Of a DNA stretch of 64,000 nucleotides, positions 58,350 through 64,000 are shown piece after piece (within the stretch, counting starts at the first letter, position 1; each line of letters starts with the position of its first letter). The position numbers were made by a program, and so were the translations under genes. The stretch lies in assembly GCA_021812785.1 (NCBI GenBank), contig JAKAMR010000001.1, positions 1 to 64,000 of the forward strand. Reading direction: 5' to 3'. This DNA comes from Nitrospirota bacterium. Lineage in GTDB: Bacteria > Nitrospirota > Thermodesulfovibrionia > Thermodesulfovibrionales > JdFR-88. The notes under the pieces were generated by a model, which worked only from the letters and a program-made list of their open reading frames with translations, had not been told where the DNA came from and did not search any database.

Positions 58350-59306
58350 ATGAAAAGCGAATGCATCCGTGTGGGGCACCTGTCCACCTTTTATCACACC
58401 GCCATGCTCCTGATGGCAAAAGGACCGGGGGAGTTCTTTGATCTTGAATGGAGGCTCTTTGCCACTGGCCCTGATATAGTGAACGCCTTCCGGCAGGGGT
58501 TGATCGATATCGCATACATAGGGCTGCCCCCCGCGATCATCGGAATACAACAAGGCGTAAGAATAAAATGTGTGGCGGGCGGGCATATTGAAGGCACCGT
58601 AATGGCTGGCATTAAAGGACTCAAAGGCTATCCCGGCCTGCAGGGTTTTGACCAGGTCCTGGGCCAGTTAAAGGGCAAAAAAATTGGCGTGCCCGGGAAG
58701 GGTTCCATACATGATGTGATACTTTCCGATGCCCTTGCGCGTTACGGCCTTGCAGGGTCTGTGGAGGTCGTAAATTTCAAATGGGCCGATGCGATAACGG
58801 AGGCCGTTTCTAAAAACCAGGTCCAGGCGGCCCTTGGCACCCCTTCGCTTGCTGTCGCCATCGTGCGCTATGCTGGCGGCCAGGCGCTTTATCCGCCTCA
58901 TCTCATCTGGCCCGGCAACCCAAGCTACGGGATCGCGGCTGCAGAGGAGTTCATCAAATCACATCCTGGCGAGCTGGAAAAATTTTTAAAAAAACATGAG
59001 GAATCCTCCCGCGAGCTTAGGGAAAACCCTGTGGAGTGCGCGAGAAGGATATCCTCCTACACCGGCGTGGCAGATGAGCAATTTGTCCTGGACGCCATCA
59101 ATATGTCCCCGAAATACTGCGCCCAACTTACGGAGGAATACATGAAGGTGACTATGGATTTTGCCAGCGCCCTTAAGAGGCTTGGCTACATTGGGCAGGG
59201 GATAGGCAAAAAGGACTTTTTTTCGCGGGAGGACATATTTGAAACCGGATTCATAAGAAAGGTGCACCCCGCAGGCGACCATTACTCGCCGGTAAAAGGC
59301 CGGTAA
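58350..59306 (+). CDS. SsuA/THI5-like periplasmic-binding-type protein lacking a signal peptide
   Basis: 318 residues. The N-terminal domain has the SBP_bac/NMT1 pattern: VGHLSTFYHTAMLLMAKG, IVNAFRQGLIDIAYIGLPPAI and LKGKKIGVPGKGSIHDV, as in ABC-type sulfonate/nitrate or thiamine-precursor binding proteins. It begins directly with the mature-like fold, without a signal peptide or lipobox, and no ABC genes are nearby. It may be a cytoplasmic sensor or THI5-like enzyme, or the true start may be missed; no better start is visible upstream. Confidence 0.7.
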   Translation: MKSECIRVGHLSTFYHTAMLLMAKGPGEFFDLEWRLFATGPDIVNAFRQGLIDIAYIGLPPAIIGIQQGVRIKCVAGGHIEGTVMAGIKGLKGYPGLQGFDQVLGQLKGKKIGVPGKGSIHDVILSDALARYGLAGSVEVVNFKWADAITEAVSKNQVQAALGTPSLAVAIVRYAGGQALYPPHLIWPGNPSYGIAAAEEFIKSHPGELEKFLKKHEESSRELRENPVECARRISSYTGVADEQFVLDAINMSPKYCAQLTEEYMKVTMDFASALKRLGYIGQGIGKKDFFSREDIFETGFIRKVHPAGDHYSPVKGR

Positions 59307-59379
59307 AAACCCTAAAAATCAGCTCCCCTGTGCTATCATTGCATTAGGCAGAGAAAAAAGCGTTAACCAGAGGGGAAAA

Positions 59380-60003
59380 ATGCCCAAAAAAGAAAAAGAG
59401 CGATCATTGCCGCAGCCGCCCAGAAAAAAAACGAGGCCAGGTTTCCATGAACAGCCGGAAAGGGAAGGCCTCGTGTTCGACAAGCTTCAGGAGGCTATGG
59501 CGGAAGGCAAGGTTGAAGAGTTCATGAAAGAGAATATGCCGGAGGGCGAATATGCCCGGAAACTGGCCGGGTTGATGATGGGCATGTCCGGGGTGCCTTT
59601 CGCGGAAAGGCCAGCCGGGCCCGCTTCCGGCCCAAGCCAAGAAATGAAAGCTGATGAGACCGAAAGGCCCATGCTGCAAGTGCCGGAAGACGTGCTTCAG
59701 GCGGCCCTGGCTGGCAACGTAAGTACGCTGGCCGGCCTGCTGGGACGGGAACACGGGAAAAAACAAAAACCACAACCCGGAAAGAAAAAAGAAAAAGGCG
59801 GCGCCGCATATTCTGAAAGCAGGGCTGAGGGGCAACCCGAAAAAAAGGAGGAACTGGCGGAAAGAAACGGCTCGCTGCTTGAAAAAGAGATCGTAGACAG
59901 CCTTCTGGAGATCTCGGTGGACAACAACCTGGCAATGGACTGGCTTATATACCGGGCGCTTAAACTCTACATTAAAAAATACCGTGAGACCGGCCAGTTA
60001 TAA
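59380..60003 (+). CDS. Lys/Glu-rich protein of unknown function
   Basis: 207 residues; AGAGGGGAAAA precedes the ATG. Low-complexity segments rich in K, E, P, Q (MPKKEKERSLPQPPRKK, about 1-18; KKQKPQPGKKKEK, about 128-140) alternate with short helices (VFDKLQEAMAEGKVEEFMKE). The last 45 residues (EIVDSLLEISVDNNLAMDWLIYRALKLYIKKY) form an ordered helical end. No family recognised. It could be a chaperone- or nucleoid-binding type protein; there is no evidence. Confidence 0.55.
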   Translation: MPKKEKERSLPQPPRKKTRPGFHEQPEREGLVFDKLQEAMAEGKVEEFMKENMPEGEYARKLAGLMMGMSGVPFAERPAGPASGPSQEMKADETERPMLQVPEDVLQAALAGNVSTLAGLLGREHGKKQKPQPGKKKEKGGAAYSESRAEGQPEKKEELAERNGSLLEKEIVDSLLEISVDNNLAMDWLIYRALKLYIKKYRETGQL

Positions 60004-60057
60004 AATAAAAAGCTGGTCTCATATGAAAAACTCTGCCGTATTGGCGGGTTTGCTTTA

Positions 60058-61221
60058 TTAAAAACCGCGCAAAAACTCCATGAACTCCCGTTTTATCTCC
60101 ATATGCCCAAGCGGGATAACAGGGACGTCCCGATTCCCCGGCAGGGCAAGGGCGTGAATGAATTTAGGCCCTTTTGTTTTTCTCCCAAGGGCATTTGCGA
60201 GCTCTTTTTCCCCCTCCGCCTTTACCGTTTCCAGCCCGAACCCCTTTGCCACGGCCCCAAGGTCTATGCAGCCCGCCGTCAGCGTGGGCTGATTTCCGGT
60301 TGAGCCGTAAGCCCCGTTATCAACCGCCAGGATCGTCAGGTTTTTGCCCCCTGAAAGGCAGGCGGCGGTGGCCAGGGTGCCGGGGTTCATCAAGAGGCTT
60401 CCATCCCCGTCTATTACGACCACCTCTTTTGAGCTATTTGTATCAGAGAGCGCGATCCCAAGGCCTACGGGCGTGGCCATTCCCATGCTGCCAAGCATGT
60501 AAAAATGCGATGGCCTGTGCCCTATGTGGTATAACTCCCTCGATGGGAACCCTAAATTGCAGACCACGGCTTTTTCCTCAAGGAAAGGCCATATGGCTGA
60601 AAGGATCCCATACCTGTCAAGGTTCTTTGAAAGCGTTTTTACCATTTTGGGGCTACCAAAAGATCCGGCAAGCGGGGGCCCGCCTCTTTTCCGCCCCGCT
60701 TCCAAAAAATTCCCTTCGATCTTCAGTTTTGAGCCTTCCCACAGGGCTGGGGAAAGGAGAAAGGCGTGTATCCGGTTTTTCAAATAGACCTTTTCCAGAA
60801 TTTTTGGAACAAGCGCCAGGTCAGAGGCGGAGTCAATGGCGGTAAAACCTATCCCGGCTCCCCTAAGGATACCCGGCAGCTTAAGGCCCATCGGCGCCTG
60901 GGCCGCGATCTTCTCTTTGTAAACGCCCCTGTGGCTGACGAAGACGGCAAGCGGAAGCCCATAAAAACCGGTAAGCGACAGAAGGGCATTTATCATGTTG
61001 CCTATCCCCGAGTTCTGGATGAACATGGCGGGCCTTTTACCTGTAAGCGCCGCCCCGGCGCATATGCCCACGCCCTCCTCCTCGCGCGTAAGGGGCACGT
61101 GGAAGAAACCGCGGGACACCAGGCCCAAAAGCCCTTTTATCCTGTCGCAGGGCAGCGTTGCTGTAAAATCCACTCCGCCTTCGCGCAGCATCTCTGTTAG
61201 CTTTTCTTCAGCGCATAGCAT
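60058..61221 (-). CDS. Sulfopyruvate decarboxylase, fused alpha and beta domains (ComDE-like)
   Basis: 387 residues. The N-terminal half is a TPP-enzyme PYR domain (LTREEEGVGICAGAALTGK with the activating glutamate; IQNSGIGNMINALLSL), the C-terminal half a PP domain with GDGSLLMNPGTLATAAC and LAVDNGAYGSTGNQP (the GDG-N thiamine-pyrophosphate motif). ComD and ComE decarboxylate sulfopyruvate to sulfoacetaldehyde in coenzyme M synthesis; fused ComDE proteins exist, notably in Methanosarcina. Phosphonopyruvate decarboxylase is the closest alternative, but the neighbouring cysteate synthase (overlap 14 bases) strongly favours sulfopyruvate. First such gene that I recognise beside HdrD-like genes here. 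Confidence 0.88.
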   Translation of the reverse strand: MLCAEEKLTEMLREGGVDFTATLPCDRIKGLLGLVSRGFFHVPLTREEEGVGICAGAALTGKRPAMFIQNSGIGNMINALLSLTGFYGLPLAVFVSHRGVYKEKIAAQAPMGLKLPGILRGAGIGFTAIDSASDLALVPKILEKVYLKNRIHAFLLSPALWEGSKLKIEGNFLEAGRKRGGPPLAGSFGSPKMVKTLSKNLDRYGILSAIWPFLEEKAVVCNLGFPSRELYHIGHRPSHFYMLGSMGMATPVGLGIALSDTNSSKEVVVIDGDGSLLMNPGTLATAACLSGGKNLTILAVDNGAYGSTGNQPTLTAGCIDLGAVAKGFGLETVKAEGEKELANALGRKTKGPKFIHALALPGNRDVPVIPLGHMEIKREFMEFLRGF

Positions 61222-62464
61222 AATTAAGCAGTTTCTCTATCTCGTTTTCTGATGCATTTTTGGAAATCAAATAAGGGCTCACCCTCTTGACGGCCCTGTC
61301 CCTTTTAAGCCGCCTCTCGCCGCCTCCCGTTATATTAAGCAGCACCGGCCCGTCCGTTCCCACCTTGCCGCTCCTTGTTGCCTGTATGAGCGCGGCGGCG
61401 GCAACACCAGCTGCGGGCACCAGGTCTATCCCTTCCGTCTCCTCGAAAAGGTCCATTGCCGCGTAGACCTCCTCATTTGCTACCCCGTACATCACGCCCC
61501 CGGTCGCCTCAAGCGCATCGTACACGCCCCCCAGCACTCCGTAGGCCGGATACCTGTTTGAAAGGACTCTGGTTGTGGTCTCGCTTACAAGCGCAAAGTC
61601 CAGGTCTTCCGGGAAGAGCTCCCTGCTTTTTTTCAGGTATGCCTTTGTCATGGGAGCAAAGGGCAGGTTCTGGGCCAGGTGCAGGGCGGGCAGTACCTTG
61701 CCGAACCGCCCGTCCTTCAAAAACCTTTCGGACATCTCCCATGCGGCAATTGCCCCTGCTCCGCTTCCCACCGCCTGGAAATAGTGGCGCGGGAGCATCC
61801 CCATGGTGCTTACCGCCTCCAGCATGGCTATTCCGAGCCCGTCCCTTTTTGCTATGTTTTTCACGCCTCCTTCAAAAGGCATTCCGGCCACAATGGCTAT
61901 GCGTTTGGCGGTGTTTATGGAATCCGCGTAATCGCCATCCGAGACCGCTATGGTGGGAGCGCCGCCGGAGGCTTCATCCCCAAGATACCACATCTCGGAA
62001 AGACACATGGAAGGCACAACTATAATGGCCGGGAAGCCCGCGACGGAGGAAAGATGAGCGAACGCCCTGGCAGTATTCCCGGCGGAGGCTGCCACCAGAC
62101 CCTGCATCCCGTTTTCCATCGCGTTCTGGATGACTACGGCTGCCTCGAACTCCTTGAACGTGCAGGTCTTAAGGTGGGCGCCTTTTTCCGGCCAGTACCC
62201 GCAGAAACATATGTACAGCTCGGGGATGCCAATCTTCCGGGCGAACCCTTCGGAACGGTAGACTGCCGGGCCCGGCTGCCTGAAACCCGGCGAATGGACA
62301 GGGAGCCAGTTGAATTTCCAGGCCCCCTCTGCCTGCCCGCATGAAAATTCCTTGTCCTTGTATTGCGTTACGAGAAGAGCGTTTACGCAGTGCTCGCAAA
62401 AAGCGCAGTAAGCGTTTTCAAGCATCTTTCCGCATTTCCTGCACACGATGGAAAAATGGCTCAT
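61208..62464 (-). CDS. Cysteate synthase (threonine-synthase-like PLP enzyme)
   Basis: 418 residues. An N-terminal Cys-rich segment (CRKCGKML, CAFCEHC) precedes the PLP fold. The sequence follows Methanosarcina cysteate synthase through WLPVHSP, YRSEGFA, YWPEKGAHLKTCTFKEFEA (with the PLP lysine region KTCTF), VAASAGNTARAFAHLSS, YFQAVGSGAGAIAAWE and LLNITGGGERRLK. That enzyme makes L-cysteate from O-phosphoserine and sulfite. Threonine synthase is less likely because the WPEKGA/KTCTF region is specific. An aminotransferase would be needed to turn cysteate into sulfopyruvate for the next enzyme; a general aspartate aminotransferase could serve. Confidence 0.88.
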   Translation of the reverse strand: MSHFSIVCRKCGKMLENAYCAFCEHCVNALLVTQYKDKEFSCGQAEGAWKFNWLPVHSPGFRQPGPAVYRSEGFARKIGIPELYICFCGYWPEKGAHLKTCTFKEFEAAVVIQNAMENGMQGLVAASAGNTARAFAHLSSVAGFPAIIVVPSMCLSEMWYLGDEASGGAPTIAVSDGDYADSINTAKRIAIVAGMPFEGGVKNIAKRDGLGIAMLEAVSTMGMLPRHYFQAVGSGAGAIAAWEMSERFLKDGRFGKVLPALHLAQNLPFAPMTKAYLKKSRELFPEDLDFALVSETTTRVLSNRYPAYGVLGGVYDALEATGGVMYGVANEEVYAAMDLFEETEGIDLVPAAGVAAAALIQATRSGKVGTDGPVLLNITGGGERRLKRDRAVKRVSPYLISKNASENEIEKLLNYAMR

Positions 62465-62469
62465 ATCGA

Positions 62470-63693
62470 TCAGAAGACCTCCGCTAGAAGTTCCATTACA
62501 TCCACGATACCAAGTTGCCCGCCGTTTTTTCCCCGGCTATCGTGGCCCTCCAGAGCGGCCCCCGCAATGGAGTAACAGGCCGGGCAGCCCAGGACAAGCC
62601 TGTCCGCCTTTTTCTCACAAGCCTCATTTATGGCCAACCTGAATATGGCCAGCGCGTTGTCCCGGAACACCTTCCTCGCGGCGCCCCCAGCCCCGCAGCA
62701 GCGCGAGTTCACCCTGTTTCTCTCAAACTCCAGCAACTGCGCACCCGGTATCCGCTCAAGGACCCTGCGCGGCTCTTCCGTTATTCCCACTCCCCTGCTC
62801 AGGTAGCAGGGATCGTGATATATAAGCCGCTCATCAAGGGTCCTGTTTACGGACAGCCTGCCCTCCGCAAAAGAGCGGTCTATATATTGGGAAATATGCA
62901 TGATGCCAAAGGGCAGCCTCCGCCCGTAGAATGACGGCCAGTCCCTTGATATCATATTCACGCAGCAGGGACATGAGCATATGAGCGTCTTCACCCCTTT
63001 TTTGGCGTACGCCTCGACCAGCTTTTTTACAAGCCCCTCCAGCAACTCGAACTGCCCCGTTATGAAAAGCGGGAAACCGCAGCAGACCTCTTCCTCCGCT
63101 GGAAGCATTGTAAAAGGCTCCCCCACGCGGGAGAGAGCCTGCACGTCACCCCGCACCATTGGCGTTGCATCATAGGCCCCGGTGCAGCCTGCATAATAGC
63201 CCAGATTGGCCCTCTGCGCCACTTTTACCTCCGGAGGCCGCCATGAGAACCTGTCACCGGCGGGCCTGTCATAAGGATTGCCGGTCCTGCTCACTGCCTC
63301 CGGCGCTTCCTTCTGCTGGTCTATCGGCCCAAGCCCGCGTTTGACCATCTCCCTGCGTAGCATGGGCCATAGCCTCTGGGTATGAATGCCGACGGTGCAG
63401 GCCTCTCCGCAGGCGCCGCACGTGGTGCACTCAAAAACGGCCTTTGTGAAATCCTGAAGCAGTTTTTCATCTATCCTGCCCTTGCCGAAAAGCCACTGCC
63501 GGAGGACGCCCGTTTTTTTTATGAAATCCTTAAAATTCCGTATCTTTTCGGGCGGGGAGACGGACCGGTCTCCCGTCACTTCCTGCACCGGGCAGTATTT
63601 CAGGCATTCGCCGCACTGGGTGCATGCGTCCAGCTCCAGGAGCTGTCCGCCTGAAAGACATCTTGAAAAAGAGGAACTGTCCTGCCTGCTCAT
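62470..63693 (-). CDS. HdrD/GlpC-like Fe-S protein with two CCG domains
   Basis: 407 residues. N-terminal 2x[4Fe-4S] ferredoxin motifs (CTQCGECLKYCPVQ and CTTCGACGEACTVGIH), then two CCG-type cysteine domains (YAGCTGAYD with VCCGFPLFITG; YHDPCYLSRGVG with SRCCGAGGAARK). This is the layout of HdrD, HdrBC fusions, GlpC and LutA-type proteins, which hold special [4Fe-4S] centres for disulfide reduction or quinone-linked electron transfer. Its start overlaps the membrane-subunit gene by four bases and it stops six bases before the cysteate synthase start, so all four genes form one operon. Confidence 0.88.
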   Translation of the reverse strand: MSRQDSSSFSRCLSGGQLLELDACTQCGECLKYCPVQEVTGDRSVSPPEKIRNFKDFIKKTGVLRQWLFGKGRIDEKLLQDFTKAVFECTTCGACGEACTVGIHTQRLWPMLRREMVKRGLGPIDQQKEAPEAVSRTGNPYDRPAGDRFSWRPPEVKVAQRANLGYYAGCTGAYDATPMVRGDVQALSRVGEPFTMLPAEEEVCCGFPLFITGQFELLEGLVKKLVEAYAKKGVKTLICSCPCCVNMISRDWPSFYGRRLPFGIMHISQYIDRSFAEGRLSVNRTLDERLIYHDPCYLSRGVGITEEPRRVLERIPGAQLLEFERNRVNSRCCGAGGAARKVFRDNALAIFRLAINEACEKKADRLVLGCPACYSIAGAALEGHDSRGKNGGQLGIVDVMELLAEVF

Positions 63694-64000
63694 GACGTAA
63701 AAATATCCCCTTTCACCGGACCCTGCCGCCTTTTTGCCCTGTAAATGGTGAAGGGCGCGGCAAAGATGTGGGTGGGCAGATAGAGCAGAAGCGCGAGTGC
63801 CAGAAGGAAATGGGCCAGGAACGGCACTTCACCCTGAAAGCCTCCCAATATTTCACCGGGAAGTGCCCCTGAAAAAAGCGCCTGCGGATCAAGGGAAAAC
63901 ATCATGAACTCTTTTACCGCCACCACGTTCGGATAGAAATATATGCTTAAAAGGGCACCCAAAGAGCTTATTAGGAAAAAAGCAGCCAGAAGAAAATAGT
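63690..64000 (-). CDS. NarI/HdrE-like membrane subunit, C-terminal part (5' end outside window)
   Basis: The frame is open to the window edge, so the gene starts beyond 64000; about 103 C-terminal residues are visible. Two membrane segments can be seen (FLLAAFFLISSLGALLSIYF and a second, FLAHFLLALALLLYLPTHIF, with a histidine in each half as in heme b-binding NarI-type proteins). Together with the HdrD-like protein it recalls the HdrDE and Dsr/Qmo-type membrane complexes that link quinols to thiol/disulfide chemistry. Exact family cannot be fixed from a fragment. Confidence 0.75.
   Translation of the reverse strand, partial: YFLLAAFFLISSLGALLSIYFYPNVVAVKEFMMFSLDPQALFSGALPGEILGGFQGEVPFLAHFLLALALLLYLPTHIFAAPFTIYRAKRRQGPVKGDIFTS

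Noticed and set aside
61208..62464. Threonine synthase
   Set aside because: The WPEKGA and KTCTFKEFEA regions and the neighbouring ComDE gene match cysteate synthase better.
1..64000. tRNA or rRNA genes
   Set aside because: No cloverleaf, conserved TTCRANY loop in context, or rRNA core sequence was found in the intergenic regions on either strand by eye; a tRNAscan search would be decisive.

Overview
The window reads as about 64 kb of chromosome from a Gram-negative-type, probably anaerobic bacterium. The evidence is an O-antigen/exopolysaccharide cluster with a Wzm/Wzt ABC exporter, lgt, type IV prepilins behind a sigma-54-like promoter, a NuoEFG-like soluble oxidoreductase, a large acyl-CoA dehydratase activase-type protein, DUF1858 and CCG-domain (heterodisulfide-reductase-like) proteins. 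This repertoire fits the Nitrospirota / Desulfobacterota-like assemblage best, but there is no rRNA or other phylogenetic marker, so the lineage is an inference. Non-ATG starts (GTG, TTG) are common. No tRNA, rRNA, CRISPR array or intact transposase was recognised.

Layout. (1) 1-7.5 kb, plus strand: DRTGG protein (partial), PHP phosphoesterase, GHKL ATPase, a response-regulator/NuoE fusion, a small 2Fe-2S ferredoxin, NuoF-like and NuoG-like subunits. Together these form a regulated NAD(P)H-linked electron-transfer module. (2) 7.7-9.3 kb: leuD and a leuB-type dehydrogenase. (3) 9.9-22.5 kb, minus strand: one long operon, DUF5752-like, treT, treZ, a DUF3536-type GH57 protein, treY, malQ and lgt, covering alpha-glucan and trehalose metabolism by two routes. 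(4) 22.6-29 kb: a secreted NlpC/P60-like protein, small proteins including a 31-residue bS22/AURKAIP1-like one, a dispersed repeat and a 1496-residue double activase. (5) 29.1-38.7 kb: two prepilins, two large membrane proteins (DUF2723-type and TMTC-like with TPRs), a lipoprotein, a TlpA-type thioredoxin, a Crp/Fnr regulator, a SprT-like protein, and a divergent locus (short CcoN-like protein / DUF1858 and small zinc-ribbon protein) whose intergenic region carries two FNR-like palindromes. (6) 38.7-40.9 kb: tandem repeats, a metallophosphoesterase, a second copy of the dispersed repeat, nusB and ribH.

(7) 41.1-58.0 kb, minus strand: a surface-polysaccharide cluster. It opens with a WbaP-like initiating sugar transferase and Wzm/Wzt, followed by methyltransferases, an acetyltransferase, a DegT aminotransferase, multidomain glycosyltransferases and an AsnB-methyltransferase fusion. 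Its centre is visibly more AT-rich than the flanks, as in laterally acquired O-antigen loci. (8) 58.3-64.0 kb: a SsuA/THI5-like binding protein without a signal peptide, an unknown Lys/Glu-rich protein, and a minus-strand operon of a NarI/HdrE-like membrane subunit (partial), an HdrD-like CCG protein, cysteate synthase and a fused sulfopyruvate decarboxylase.

The most interesting system is (8): cysteate synthase plus sulfopyruvate decarboxylase form the archaeal (Methanosarcina-type) upper route toward sulfoacetaldehyde and coenzyme M. Here they share an operon with HdrD/HdrE-like proteins in what otherwise looks like a bacterium. Other points of note are the receiver-NuoE fusion, the paired FNR-like boxes, short A-rich tracts that recur on the coding strand inside many genes, and local degenerate tandem repeats at several gene junctions.
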